Virus record (IMG/VR): IMGVR_UViG_3300011115_000486
Span: 1-33,589 of that record
DNA: 33,589 nt
Source: a virus
Reading direction: 5' to 3' (one strand)
The notes under the pieces were generated by a model. It ran no database searches. It was not told the origin of the DNA and was given only the letters and a program-made list of their open reading frames with translations. Below are positions 1 to 8,027 of the stretch, piece by piece; position 1 is the stretch's first letter; every line of letters begins with the position of its first letter. A program made the translations under genes and the position numbers.

Positions 1-1255
1 TAATTCTTAATGCGGCAGTTGTTCCAACCGATGGTGATGTTCTCATTGTTACCGGAAATGTTGAAACAGCAGAGACTGCCGTTGTAGAACTTGCAATTCC
101 TGCAAAACCGTCTATTATTTGGTAATAACGCTCACATAACAACAATTCAGTTCCATAATTTCGAACATCAAACGATGTGGCTGTGCTGCCTTTTTCTAGC
201 TGAACATTGCCAATTGTCCATGTTAAGCCTGCCGTTAATGCGCCAACAGTAAACAAAATTTGTATGCCAGTAGTAGCCGCAGCAGGAACGCTAATATTTG
301 CTGAAAAGTTGGTAACTGTTGCGCTAACTGTAAATGTTCCTGTGGCAATCTGAGTAACGGTTGGGCTTGCCAATGAACCAAACGTGTCCGCAGTTGTTGT
401 AGCGTAATAAGCAGTCCATGTAATTGTGGTCAATGTTGCAGATATAGCCAAGTCTGCTGATAAAGTGCAAGTAGAACCAGCCAAATCGTAAGAATTCTTT
501 TGTTCAATACGTTGACCAAACCCTACTGCCGTAACAGATGCAGCGCCTGTAAATCTGTATCTATTTTGCGTAACTGTTGGAGTTGTACCTCCAGCAATTT
601 GTTGACCCGTGACGTTTGCCCCTGTGCAATACCCATACCATCTATCTACTGCATACGCCAGTGCAGCAGCAGCAGTAAATGTTTGTGATGCTCCAGCATT
701 GCGCTGGTCAATCACCATCGCGCCGTTGATGATGCGGTTCTTGAATCCAAATGTGTTGGGTGCGTTAACATAACCCGCAAAAGTGGCGTTCTGGCTTGTG
801 TCGTAGGTGACCGCTGTGTTGCCGTTGTTGCTCTGCAATACGAGCGCAGTGCCCGCAGCAGAAGTGATGGTGTTGATGGTTGGCGTAGCAATAGTAGGGC
901 TAGTGCCAAGTACGTTGTTGCCACTGCCTGTGTTGGTCACGCTGACAATGTTCTTGCTGGCATCTAGCGCCAGAGCAGTAGATGCGGTCAAGCCCGTCAA
1001 TGTGCTTGTGCCAGTAATCACCGCTGTGCCAATGTTGGCAGTAGTTAAATTAGCGGTTGTGACCGCGATGTTTGTGAGCGTGACACTGCCGCTGCCAATC
1101 GTGACATTTGCCAGCGTCATGTTGTTGAGCGTGGTGACGGTGTTTCCTAGCTGGATAGCCGTGTTGCCCAACGTGATGGTGGTTGCAAAGTTGCTGTCAA
1201 GGTTGGACAACGGAATAGATGCCGTAGCCGTGCCAAAGATATAGGGAACTGCCAT
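1..1255 (-). CDS. Tail fibre protein, C-terminus cut off by window edge
   Basis: The reading frame opens with ATG at 1255, directly after the stop of the tail-hub gene (TAA at 1256-1258), and stays open for 418 codons to the left edge. Residues 1-165 are Thr/Asn/Ala-rich with short TLxN/TAN strands, as in fibre shafts. Residues 174-187 carry NRIINGAMVIDQRN, a segment I recognise from many phage tail-fibre proteins, followed by a beta-rich domain and a QLEKG...LCERYYQ stretch that also recurs in such fibres. The role would be host-surface recognition at the tail tip. The receptor cannot be inferred. The C-terminal end and any chaperone or trimerisation domain lie outside the window. Confidence 0.85.
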   Translation of the reverse strand, partial: MAVPYIFGTATASIPLSNLDSNFATTITLGNTAIQLGNTVTTLNNMTLANVTIGSGSVTLTNIAVTTANLTTANIGTAVITGTSTLTGLTASTALALDASKNIVSVTNTGSGNNVLGTSPTIATPTINTITSAAGTALVLQSNNGNTAVTYDTSQNATFAGYVNAPNTFGFKNRIINGAMVIDQRNAGASQTFTAAAALAYAVDRWYGYCTGANVTGQQIAGGTTPTVTQNRYRFTGAASVTAVGFGQRIEQKNSYDLAGSTCTLSADLAISATLTTITWTAYYATTTADTFGSLASPTVTQIATGTFTVSATVTNFSANISVPAAATTGIQILFTVGALTAGLTWTIGNVQLEKGSTATSFDVRNYGTELLLCERYYQIIDGFAGIASSTTAVSAVSTFPVTMRTSPSVGTTAALRI

Positions 1256-3256
1256 TTAGAACCTCACTCTCAATTCATGTTCAAACTCAAACGTGTTGTA
1301 CACAAAACCAGCACTATTACTGGTAACGGTTAAACCCAGGTACTTGCCGTACTGCTGCGCGTCACTCTTGTACAAGGCGTACCCGTTGGAAGTCAACCAG
1401 GCAATAGTGACATTGCTGTTGTTTTTCCAGGTTATGGTGGTAAAGCTATTGTTATACCAAGTGACGCTGTTGTCTAGTGAGTAAACAGGGCTGGAACCCG
1501 CCTCGCTGTCCACGGTGACGCTAAGAGAAGCGGCGTTTGTAAGAGTGGCTTCAATGCCAAACTTGAGCGCCTGCTTAGTGCGGATGCTGTCACCCATAGG
1601 CATCAGGGCCGTGCGAATGGTGCTGGCGACATTGCCTGTGGAGTTGCCGTACAGCTTGTACAGGTCTGTTCCTGTAGTCCCGTAGAGGTTAATCACCCCG
1701 CTGAATGGGACAGAAGTGACGTATGTCAATGCGCCTTGGCTGGTAATGAACCATTTCTTCTCAAAGAACACCGCCTGGATGGGTCGTGCAGAAGACAGCG
1801 GGTCGTTGTAGGTAAAAGAAAACGCCGCGCACAGTATGCTGTTGAGCAAGACTTGCCCACCCGTGACAGGCTTGGTGAAGTCTATGTAAGGAAAGATGCC
1901 GTCCAGTTGGTCAGAAATCTTGCTGGTGGTAGAGCCAACCAAGGCGTACATGCCGTAGTCGTTCATAAACAGAACAGAACGAAAGTACGGGAAGATGCCG
2001 TACACCCGTTTAGTACCGATACTGGCGCTGACGTTGGTGTTGGTGAACAGGGTTACACCCGTGCTGGACACCCGCAAGTCAGAGAACACGTTGATGCTGT
2101 CATCACCAAACACGTACAGGAAATTGTTGGCAGACAACAGAGCCTGGATGTTGCCGTGCAGCGTGGAGTCTGTGATGGTGAAAGACCCCGCAGACACAGA
2201 CGTAAAGTCGCTGACGCTGGTGGCAGAAGAAAAGTACACCGTCCTACCCGCAGCTACCCATGACCGCCCAGAGAAAGTAGCTACGTCCACAATCTTGTCT
2301 ACGTTGACAAAAGCTGTGGCAGTTGCTCCTGTTCCTGGTGTACCGCTGCTGTCGGTGATGACCACCGTCACATTGGATGCAGAGGTGTATCCTGCGCCTG
2401 CGTTGGTCATAATGACCTGGGTAACTTGCCCGCCGGACACGATGGCGTTGCCTACAGCCCGTGTTGTCCAGCCAGTGCCGTCACCGATAACCACCGTGAC
2501 GTTAGAAGAATTGGTGTAGCCAGTGCCAAAAGTGTTCATCACCACAGACACCGTGCCTGTCTTGAACGTGACCAGAGAAGCTACCGCTGTAGCGCTGGTA
2601 GTAGCTCCACCGCCGCTGATGGTAACCGTAGGTGCAGCCGTATATCCTTGACCGCCGTTGGTTAGGGTAATGGCAGTAACAACGCCAGAACCAACAGTAA
2701 CAGTAGCCGTTGCTTGCACGTTACCGCCTGTTTCTTGCGGGGCAGAAATAGTGATGCTGGGAGTGCTGGTGTAGCCTGCGCCAGCGTTTCTGATACCAAT
2801 AGCGCCTACAGAACCAATGCTAGACAGGTTGCCGCCGTCCCAAGAGAACAAGCCTTTGTCAGGGTCGCCAATGATGACGCGCTGGTTCTTGTACTGGGCA
2901 GCGGTTACGCCTGTTGAGGAGAACGTGCCCGCAGCAGCAATGTTGCCAGTGGTGGAGGTTGTGACATTAAAATATTGCGCCGCACCATTGGATTGAAAGC
3001 CAACTACATAGTCACTGACATCTATGTTGGCAGAAACAATCGTGGTGATTGTGTTGCCAAAAGCCACAGCGGCATTGCCAGAGTCTCTGACAGTTGATTG
3101 CGCTGGAATGATTTTAATGTTGCCGTGCCCAATAGGCATGGCGTTCTCTATCCAGGCAAACTCATCCTCTTTGATAGCCGTTCTGTTGGCTTTGGTGTTA
3201 AGAGTGGTGAAATTCTTAACAACAGCATAAGACTTCTTTTGCTCTGCTGCTGCCAT
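1256..3256 (-). CDS. Beta-rich tail hub / tubular-type protein with inserted GxGYT repeats
   Basis: This 666-residue protein sits between the adaptor and fibre genes, where T7-like and P22-like phages encode the tail hub (gp12- or gp10-type). Residues 30-56 (EDEFAWIENAMPIGHG...) resemble the N-terminal strand region of such hubs. Residues 325-460 read like propeller blades (GRSWVAAGRTVYFSS, NNFLYVFGDDSINVF, FRSVLFMNDYGMYAL). Between them, about residues 157-320, are four copies of a GxGYTxxxxVTI motif at residues 159, 203, 245 and 288, a period of about 43 residues. That block looks like a domain inserted in the hub. Assignment rests on position and fold-like patterns. P22 gp10-type stabilisation protein and T7 gp12-type tubular protein are both possible. 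Confidence 0.7.
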   Translation of the reverse strand: MAAAEQKKSYAVVKNFTTLNTKANRTAIKEDEFAWIENAMPIGHGNIKIIPAQSTVRDSGNAAVAFGNTITTIVSANIDVSDYVVGFQSNGAAQYFNVTTSTTGNIAAAGTFSSTGVTAAQYKNQRVIIGDPDKGLFSWDGGNLSSIGSVGAIGIRNAGAGYTSTPSITISAPQETGGNVQATATVTVGSGVVTAITLTNGGQGYTAAPTVTISGGGATTSATAVASLVTFKTGTVSVVMNTFGTGYTNSSNVTVVIGDGTGWTTRAVGNAIVSGGQVTQVIMTNAGAGYTSASNVTVVITDSSGTPGTGATATAFVNVDKIVDVATFSGRSWVAAGRTVYFSSATSVSDFTSVSAGSFTITDSTLHGNIQALLSANNFLYVFGDDSINVFSDLRVSSTGVTLFTNTNVSASIGTKRVYGIFPYFRSVLFMNDYGMYALVGSTTSKISDQLDGIFPYIDFTKPVTGGQVLLNSILCAAFSFTYNDPLSSARPIQAVFFEKKWFITSQGALTYVTSVPFSGVINLYGTTGTDLYKLYGNSTGNVASTIRTALMPMGDSIRTKQALKFGIEATLTNAASLSVTVDSEAGSSPVYSLDNSVTWYNNSFTTITWKNNSNVTIAWLTSNGYALYKSDAQQYGKYLGLTVTSNSAGFVYNTFEFEHELRVRF

Positions 3257-3258
3257 GA

Positions 3259-4104
3259 TTAGTACGGGCTAGAGTAGGGGTCTGGAATGCGGCGCGTGAA
3301 GACAGAGTTCTGAACAGCATTGACATGTTTCATGTACTCTTGCTTGTAGATTTCCGCTTCACCATAGCTCTGTTCCTTGTACTTGGCCTTGTAGGCTGCG
3401 TAGAAGGCCACAGGCGAGGTGTACGGGGATACGATGGTATCAACGGTACTAGGTGCAGCAGTTGTCAGTGCTGTAGGCAGAATGACCGTATCTATCTCCA
3501 TGTAATAGCTTTGGTCTGGCACTGGCGCTATGTATATCTGTCCCTGACCATAGGTTGAGAAACAGATGGGCCTGCCAACGTAGTTCTGCCAGTACCGTAG
3601 CTGGGCGTTGAAGTTGCTCCAAGGCAAGTAACGCAAAGGTATACGACTGTTACCCCAATATATCGTAACATTCATAACATCCAGCGTGTACTGCCCGTTA
3701 GGCATAGCTGCATAGTTGACAAGTTCCGCAGGGCCAGAATACTGGAGAGTTGCCGTGCCGTTGGTGAACGGGGCGGTGGGCGGGAACGTAGAACCAGATG
3801 CCGGATACGGCGGTGGAGTAGTGTCAGTAGTTCCGCTGACTGTTACTTGGTAAATAAAAATGTTGGAGAACAAGTAGTCTCCAGCAGTAACGGGCGTACT
3901 TGCTGCCCAAGCAGTGGCTACATTGCCAGTAGCAGAGATGGGAGTTTGGGTAATCTGAAGGGTACGTAAGCACCCCGTGTCTCTAACAACGCGCTCACGG
4001 GCGCTGTTAATGTCATCCGTTAGTTCAGCATCGTCCCAGAAGACACCATTGGCATCGTGCAGGAGCCGCCGGACTTCCGATAGGTAGGAAGTAAGTGTTG
4101 CCAT
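3259..4104 (-). CDS. Head-to-tail adaptor (connector) protein
   Basis: This 281-residue protein starts with a helical segment (MATLTSYLSEVRRLLHD, then WDDAELTDDINSARERVV) typical of phage adaptor proteins that dock under the portal. The middle is beta-rich. The end (residues 235-281, AFYAAYKAKYKEQSYGEAEIYKQEY) is helical again. Helix-beta-helix order, size and position between capsid accessory genes and the tail hub all fit an adaptor of the P22 gp4 / T7 gp11 functional class. A GGAAG ribosome site precedes ATG 4104. Its stop is two bases before the ATG of the hub gene. The functional class is fairly firm, the exact family is not. Confidence 0.65.
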   Translation of the reverse strand: MATLTSYLSEVRRLLHDANGVFWDDAELTDDINSARERVVRDTGCLRTLQITQTPISATGNVATAWAASTPVTAGDYLFSNIFIYQVTVSGTTDTTPPPYPASGSTFPPTAPFTNGTATLQYSGPAELVNYAAMPNGQYTLDVMNVTIYWGNSRIPLRYLPWSNFNAQLRYWQNYVGRPICFSTYGQGQIYIAPVPDQSYYMEIDTVILPTALTTAAPSTVDTIVSPYTSPVAFYAAYKAKYKEQSYGEAEIYKQEYMKHVNAVQNSVFTRRIPDPYSSPY

Positions 4105-4116
4105 GTTGCTTCCATT

Positions 4117-4458
4117 TTATGCTGCCCTTTGCGTAACTTTTCCCCCTACGGATTTTTCAATCCGCAGAGGTACTACGCTAACCGCCGAGGGTAAGGAGCG
4201 GTTCTGCTCTGGCTGCTGCTCAGAGATGTCAAACTGAGCCAGCAATTCCAATCCTGTTTCTAACTCTGCATGGGACTTAATCCATCCCAAGCGGGCAAGG
4301 AAATTTTCCTTGTTGGGGTTTCCATAACCAAATACATGCTGCGCCACATGGAGAGGAATCTCTACGGGCTTGTCTTTCACGAATTCATAAAAGACACCAC
4401 CGTACCCATCTCTGAGTACGGTGTTGCTGCGGTTGGTTACAAAAACCGTCTGTGTCAT
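4117..4458 (-). CDS. Conserved phage structural-region protein
   Basis: A 113-residue soluble protein. Residues 5-55 (VTNRSN...YGGVFYEF...IPLHVAQHVFGYGNPNKENFLARLGW) match a pattern I associate with a conserved small protein between capsid and tail genes of many phages, with no established function. Its start overlaps the stop of the upstream gene (ATGA at 4455-4458), so the two are translationally coupled. The last 30 residues are basic and low in structure. A head-completion role is plausible from position only. Confidence 0.6.
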   Translation of the reverse strand: MTQTVFVTNRSNTVLRDGYGGVFYEFVKDKPVEIPLHVAQHVFGYGNPNKENFLARLGWIKSHAELETGLELLAQFDISEQQPEQNRSLPSAVSVVPLRIEKSVGGKVTQRAA

Positions 4459-4859
4459 AGATTCACGATGTCACCGTAAACCGTCACTTCGCAAGTTGCA
4501 TCGTTGGCAGTAGTGACTTTCACCCACAGAGCGCCTGAGCTATACACGTTAGAAACGGCATTAGCGGTAGGAGCAATGTCTTGAAAAGTTGTAGTGCTGG
4601 TGATGTTTGAGAGCTTGGTTGTTGCAAAAACTGCATTGGCAGCATTGCCATCGCTGGACGTAATGATACTTACGTTAGCGGTGGCAGCACTTGCGTTTGC
4701 GTTAGAGATGGTGACACGGCGAACTATGTAGCTTGTTCCCACCACAGACATCACAACAGCAGCATTGCTTACCGCATTAAGCGGAACAATGGGTGCTGTG
4801 GCAATAACAAAATTGCCAAATGAGTCTGGGTAGCGTGCGCCTACATGGTTTGCGTTCAT
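4455..4859 (-). CDS. Beta-rich capsid accessory protein (decoration candidate)
   Basis: 134 residues, almost wholly alternating small/beta-prone residues, Ala/Thr/Val/Asn-rich, with no Cys except near the end (DATCEVTVYGDIVNL). The composition and order (MCP, then two such genes) fit a capsid decoration or head-surface protein. A TAAGGAGTAGAC ribosome site precedes ATG 4859. It resembles its upstream neighbour (4869-5243) in size and composition, and an ancient duplication is possible. No family name can be given from sequence alone. Confidence 0.6.
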   Translation of the reverse strand: MNANHVGARYPDSFGNFVIATAPIVPLNAVSNAAVVMSVVGTSYIVRRVTISNANASAATANVSIITSSDGNAANAVFATTKLSNITSTTTFQDIAPTANAVSNVYSSGALWVKVTTANDATCEVTVYGDIVNL

Positions 4860-4868
4860 GTCTACTCC

Positions 4869-5243
4869 TTAGGTGTTGTACGTGCCAGTGGCGTTGTTAC
4901 CGCCATTGGATGTGTACAGCGTAAGGCTCTGAGTGGATGTAGTTGCGTTTGCACGCACGTTGAATCCATCAGAAATGACAGTACCGCCAGTGTTGGCTGC
5001 AATGTACGTAGTCCAGGCATTTGCACCAGCAGAGGTATATGCATTCACTTCAATAGCCACGTTGTTGGTGGTTTGAGGAAGAATGTAAGTACCAGCAGGG
5101 ACGTTTTGTGCGCTAGACACACCAGCGTTCATCAGCGTGGTGTTGCCAATGCCGATGCTGGTGATAGTGACACCTTGCAGATACGCGCCAGCCGTGTTGG
5201 TAGGTGCGTTAGCAAGTAGGATTTTATTGAGTGCTAAAGACAT
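4869..5243 (-). CDS. Beta-rich capsid accessory protein directly after major capsid gene
   Basis: 124 residues, rich in Thr/Asn/Ala/Gly, with predicted strands throughout and no helices of note (GVTITSIGIGNTTLM, GTYILPQTTNNVAIEV). It is the first gene after the major capsid gene and has a clean TAAGGAGTAGAC site before ATG 5243. Position and composition suggest a virion surface or decoration protein. Role is inferred. No catalytic motif is visible. Confidence 0.6.
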   Translation of the reverse strand: MSLALNKILLANAPTNTAGAYLQGVTITSIGIGNTTLMNAGVSSAQNVPAGTYILPQTTNNVAIEVNAYTSAGANAWTTYIAANTGGTVISDGFNVRANATTSTQSLTLYTSNGGNNATGTYNT

Positions 5244-5256
5244 GGTTGTCTACTCC

Positions 5257-6267
5257 TTACAGTGAAAGGTAGTTGTAACCCGTCACCTTGGTCATCGACT
5301 TGGGCTTGACGTTTACCAGTTCGGCAATCATCAGCACCGCGCCAACATAACCAATTTGCCAGTTGGGCAGAGTGGACTCAAATCCCGTGAACACAAACGA
5401 ACCTTGCTCATGGATGTAGAGCGACAGGTAGTTAGTGTTGAGGAAGTACACCGTGCCTTCGGGGCAGTAGGGGTCAGGATAGATAGGAACACCAGCAACC
5501 ATCAGGGCGCGGAATGCAGCCTGGGGGCCGTTGTTGTCGCCGTCAAAGCCGGAACCTGGGGTGATGACATATTGCTCTTGACCAACAAAGTCTTGAGCCA
5601 GCAGCGTCCAAGTGCCAAAGCCGCAAACACCAAAGCTAGGCATCTCAGCGCCGTTCTTCACAGTACCAGAGATGTATTGCAGGATGTTCTGACGGGTAGG
5701 GTTAACAGAACCAGCAGCGTACTGCTTCGACTTCCACCAGGTGTAGGTCGAGCGGTTGATGTTGCCGTAGGTTTGCAGGGTTGTACCGTCATCCACAGCA
5801 CCAGGCAGTCCGATGAACTGTTGGGTGTTGGTGGTGTTGTTGTACAAGGCAGTTGCCATTGCGTCCATCATCACGTTGGTAGCATCGTTCATACGAGCCT
5901 CAATCAACGGGATGATTGCTGCGTCTTGCTGAACTGCGCCTTCCATGCCGAGGAACGGCACGGGAGAAATCATCAGCTTCAAGTCAAACTCAGCGTTGTA
6001 AGCACCTTGTTGGACTGACGGTTGGGCAAAAGAGCCGCTGTAGTCAGACCATTGGGCATTTACAAACTGTGCGCCTTGGACGGGAACAGTGATGGAAGAA
6101 ACACCACCAGAGGCTTGCTGACTATTACTAATCAGGGCCGCGAGTAGCGGGGTCGAGTTGTAAAGCTGGACAACCAGCTTCGGGATAAAGGCTCTACGAG
6201 TTACGTAAGTCAGTTCAGTAAACTGAGATGACCCTGTAGCTGGTAGGATGCCGCCGCCAATAGCCAT
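5257..6267 (-). CDS. Major capsid protein, HK97-like fold expected
   Basis: 336 residues beginning MAIGGGILPATGSSQFTEL. The N-terminal arm (about 1-45) leads to RRAFIPKLVVQLYNSTPLLA, a helix followed by a small-residue loop as in the E-loop/N-arm region of HK97-type capsids. A P-domain-like helix follows at about 125-145 (PLIEARMNDATNVMMDAMATALYNN). The C-terminal part is beta-rich (VPIYPDPYCPEGTVYFLN, YLSLYIHEQGSF). The gene has the strongest ribosome site in the block (AAGGAGG four bases before ATG 6267), as expected for the most abundant virion protein. It directly follows the scaffold candidate. Confidence 0.85.
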   Translation of the reverse strand: MAIGGGILPATGSSQFTELTYVTRRAFIPKLVVQLYNSTPLLAALISNSQQASGGVSSITVPVQGAQFVNAQWSDYSGSFAQPSVQQGAYNAEFDLKLMISPVPFLGMEGAVQQDAAIIPLIEARMNDATNVMMDAMATALYNNTTNTQQFIGLPGAVDDGTTLQTYGNINRSTYTWWKSKQYAAGSVNPTRQNILQYISGTVKNGAEMPSFGVCGFGTWTLLAQDFVGQEQYVITPGSGFDGDNNGPQAAFRALMVAGVPIYPDPYCPEGTVYFLNTNYLSLYIHEQGSFVFTGFESTLPNWQIGYVGAVLMIAELVNVKPKSMTKVTGYNYLSL

Positions 6268-6308
6268 AAGGCCTCCTTACGAACAGATTAACAAAAGAAT
6301 ACCCTCTT

Positions 6309-6839
6309 TTACAAACCTATTGGACGATTTGGTCTACGCAAATCGTTCAACGCATTCATAGCTTCAGTCCGTGCAGCACCAACTGGATTTTTCCAGTAAC
6401 GGTTCAAATCAAATTGCTTTACGGGTGAAGCGTTGTAGCCAGAAGAAGTAGGAATTGCTGCCTGCTTCATCCACGCATGGTACTGCGCCGCAGTCTCATG
6501 GTCATGGATTTTCTTGTCAAGCATGATTTTTTCTACTTCTTCGATTTCGCCTTCGGACTGAATCAGTCCTTTCTTCATCAGACTATTGCGCCGCTTCTGG
6601 AGTTCTTCCACAGCGTCACGCTCACGCAACCGTGCTTCCAATTGTTGAACGCGCTGCTCAGACTTTCCCACAGCATTGCGGGTGTAGTCTTCCATGTCAA
6701 GTTCGGGAATTGGCAAGTCCGGCTTGACCTTCTTGGTCATGCGGAGAAAGTCTTTGCGAGTTTCAGGATTTTCAGCCAGCATCTGGGACAGGGCGGCTAA
6801 CTCATCACGAGCCTCAAGAGAAATGTTTTCAAGCGACAT
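6309..6839 (-). CDS. Scaffolding protein candidate
   Basis: 176 residues, highly charged and mostly helical. Residues 58-110 form a likely coiled coil (GKSEQRVQQLEARLRERDAVEEL..., then EGEIEEVEKIMLDKK). The C-terminus is short, basic and Pro-rich (NDLRRPNRPIGL). Position immediately upstream of the major capsid gene is the standard place for a scaffold, which guides capsid assembly and then leaves. An AGAGGGTAAC site precedes ATG 6839. No protease is encoded nearby. Confidence 0.65.
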   Translation of the reverse strand: MSLENISLEARDELAALSQMLAENPETRKDFLRMTKKVKPDLPIPELDMEDYTRNAVGKSEQRVQQLEARLRERDAVEELQKRRNSLMKKGLIQSEGEIEEVEKIMLDKKIHDHETAAQYHAWMKQAAIPTSSGYNASPVKQFDLNRYWKNPVGAARTEAMNALNDLRRPNRPIGL

Positions 6840-6859
6840 AGTGTTACCCTCTAAATGTC

Positions 6860-7045
6860 TTAAATTACGCGCTTACCGTCAGCAGGCTTTTGTACAGCCA
6901 TGCCCATTTTTCCACCCAGCTTGGACGGGTTAGACAGACCGCCAAGTTGAGCAAACCGAGGGGTGTTGGTTACAACGCCATTTTGTTGATTGTTGTCAGT
7001 GGGTTTGCGAGGAGCCGCTGCGCCACGTGGTTTAAACAAGTCCAT
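6860..7045 (-). CDS. Small basic protein between portal and scaffold genes
   Basis: 61 residues, Pro/Gly/Lys/Asn-rich and without hydrophobic core (MDLFKPRGAAAPRKPTDNNQ...KPADGKRVI), so probably disordered or bound to another virion protein. ATG 7045 follows an AAGGA site nine bases after the upstream stop. Clean spacing on both sides supports a real gene. No family recognised. Confidence 0.55.
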   Translation of the reverse strand: MDLFKPRGAAAPRKPTDNNQQNGVVTNTPRFAQLGGLSNPSKLGGKMGMAVQKPADGKRVI

Positions 7046-7054
7046 GATATTTCC

Positions 7055-7558
7055 TTACATAGGTGGGGGAGAAGGGGGTGGCATACCGCCGCCAGGTGGG
7101 GGAGGCATACCTCCTCCGGCGGGTGGCATACCTGGAATCGGCGCAGCAGACATAGCCTTCGCCTCAGGCGATGCGCCACCAGCTTGAGGAAGAGTTTGAA
7201 GCATCTGCAAAATTTCAGACTGCTGCAATTCGTTGGTTTTGTTCTTGCGCGGCCCCATCAAGCCAGACAGTTGCCGAATAGCAGCCAAGGCTTTTTGGCC
7301 TTCTGGAGATTCTGACCCAAAAGCAGGCAGTGACTGTTCCAACAAGTCTACTGCCATCCCAATGTTAATCATTGCGGCTTCTTTGCTACCCATCTTTGGC
7401 TCTGGGGTAGACATAGGCGCGGACATAGGCGGGGTTTCCGCATCCGACATTGCACCAGGAGGTGGAGCGTCAGCACCACCAGGAGGGGTTGGCATAGCAG
7501 CGCCAGCAGAACGACTGCCTCGCATTAGCTCTCTCAACTTCTCTTCTGGCACACTCAT
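7055..7558 (-). CDS. Pro/Gly/Met-rich virion-region protein
   Basis: 167 residues from ATG 7558, chosen because an AAGGAG site lies eight bases upstream, while the longer frame would start on a TTG inside the promoter-like sequence. Residues 1-15 (MSVPEEKLRELMRG) and 60-110 are helical. The tail (about residues 140-167) is a run of GMPPPPGGG-type repeats. The position between portal and scaffold suggests a head-assembly role, perhaps a minor scaffold or portal-associated protein. Function is unknown. Confidence 0.6.
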   Translation of the reverse strand: MSVPEEKLRELMRGSRSAGAAMPTPPGGADAPPPGAMSDAETPPMSAPMSTPEPKMGSKEAAMINIGMAVDLLEQSLPAFGSESPEGQKALAAIRQLSGLMGPRKNKTNELQQSEILQMLQTLPQAGGASPEAKAMSAAPIPGMPPAGGGMPPPPGGGMPPPSPPPM

Positions 7559-7576
7559 AACTAACTCCTTTGGTCG

Positions 7577-7606
7577 CGTTTGTACCATATACAAACGGTT
7601 TGTCAA
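7577..7606 (-). promoter_or_regulatory. Promoter-like TTGACA with an 8-bp dyad ahead of capsid genes
   Basis: On the minus strand TTGACA (7606-7601) is a perfect -35 hexamer. TACAAA at 7584-7579 is a weak -10 with 16-bp spacing. Overlapping the -10 is a perfect inverted repeat CGTTTGTA-N5-TACAAACG (7577-7584 and 7590-7597). The layout suggests an internal late promoter under operator control, feeding the scaffold and capsid genes. Confidence 0.4.
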
Positions 7607-7676
7607 TAGTGGCGGTTATTTAGCATCCAACCGCCAAATGATGTGCTGCTCTAGGCAACCAAGGGTTCCCCCCTGA

Positions 7677-7715
7677 TTACTTGCGAGACTTACGTCCTTT
7701 ACGACCTTTACGCAT
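7677..7715 (-). CDS. 12-residue Arg/Lys-rich micro-ORF
   Basis: ATG 7715 is preceded by a consensus AAGGAG site (seven-base spacing) and encodes MRKGRKGRKSRK before TAA at 7677-7679. Ten of 12 residues are Lys, Arg or Gly. A second ORF of the same kind lies 77 bases upstream (7793-7834), with its own AGGAG site. A tiny nucleic-acid-binding or capsid-neutralising peptide is conceivable. Translation is unproven. Confidence 0.45.
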   Translation of the reverse strand: MRKGRKGRKSRK

Positions 7716-7772
7716 AATGCGCTCCTTCATCAAGGCGGCCACTTACTTACCAGGGGAAGCAGCCATACCCTT

Positions 7773-7790
7773 ATCGCCCTTTCGGGCAAT
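7773..7790 (-). other. GAAA-tetraloop hairpin between the micro-ORFs
   Basis: The transcript folds as ATTGCCC-GAAA-GGGCGAT, a 7-bp stem (one G-U pair) closed by a GNRA tetraloop, starting two bases after the stop of the 13-residue ORF. There is no U-run, so it is not a standard terminator. It may be a stability or processing element. A seven-codon ORF (7743-7766) follows but its ribosome site is poorly spaced. Confidence 0.45.
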
Positions 7791-7792
7791 TC

Positions 7793-7834
7793 TTACCGAC
7801 GAGTCTTGCGACCGCGCTTTGCCATTTTGTACAT
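7793..7834 (-). CDS. 13-residue Arg/Lys-rich micro-ORF
   Basis: ATG 7834 follows an AGGAG site six bases upstream and encodes MYKMAKRGRKTRR, then TAA. The core AKRGRKTRR parallels the RKGRKSRK of the ORF at 7677-7715, so the two look like duplicated basic peptides. An internal ATG at M4 is possible but has a worse site. Coding status rests on the ribosome sites and the repeat of the pattern. Confidence 0.45.
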   Translation of the reverse strand: MYKMAKRGRKTRR

Positions 7835-7850
7835 GAAAAACTCCTAGTGG

Positions 7851-8027
7851 TCAACGGCGGGCGTAATCACGCTGACTGCGCCCTGCATAGTTTTTAACCC
7901 CGTCCTGACGGTATGTCAAGGAGGGGGACGCTTCTTTTCTTTGTAGAGAGGATGTGTTCACGCGAGGCTGGTCTGCCTTGGGCTGCGTAATGCCTGCGCG
8001 GGATGAGCCTGGTGCTGTTGCCATCAT
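7851..8027 (-). CDS. Small basic protein coupled to portal gene
   Basis: ATG 8027 lies in an ATGA overlap with the portal stop (8024-8026) and has a GGAG site. The 58 codons give a polar, basic, Ser/Gln/Arg-rich protein starting MMATAPGSSRAG and ending GRSQRDYARR. No hydrophobic core or known domain. The coupling and codon-perfect overlap make it a credible gene; it is short enough to be missed by length-filtered gene calling. Confidence 0.6.
   Translation of the reverse strand: MMATAPGSSRAGITQPKADQPRVNTSSLQRKEASPSLTYRQDGVKNYAGRSQRDYARR

Noticed and set aside
807-1244. Plus-strand open frames across 500-3230, 3325-6018 and similar late regions
   Set aside because: They are antisense shadows of the tail fibre, hub, capsid and other minus-strand genes, lack ribosome sites and match the repetitive Thr/Val/Ala codons in reverse.
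1-1255. Diversity-generating retroelement acting on the tail fibre
   Set aside because: No reverse transcriptase, template repeat or variable-repeat pair is visible in the window.
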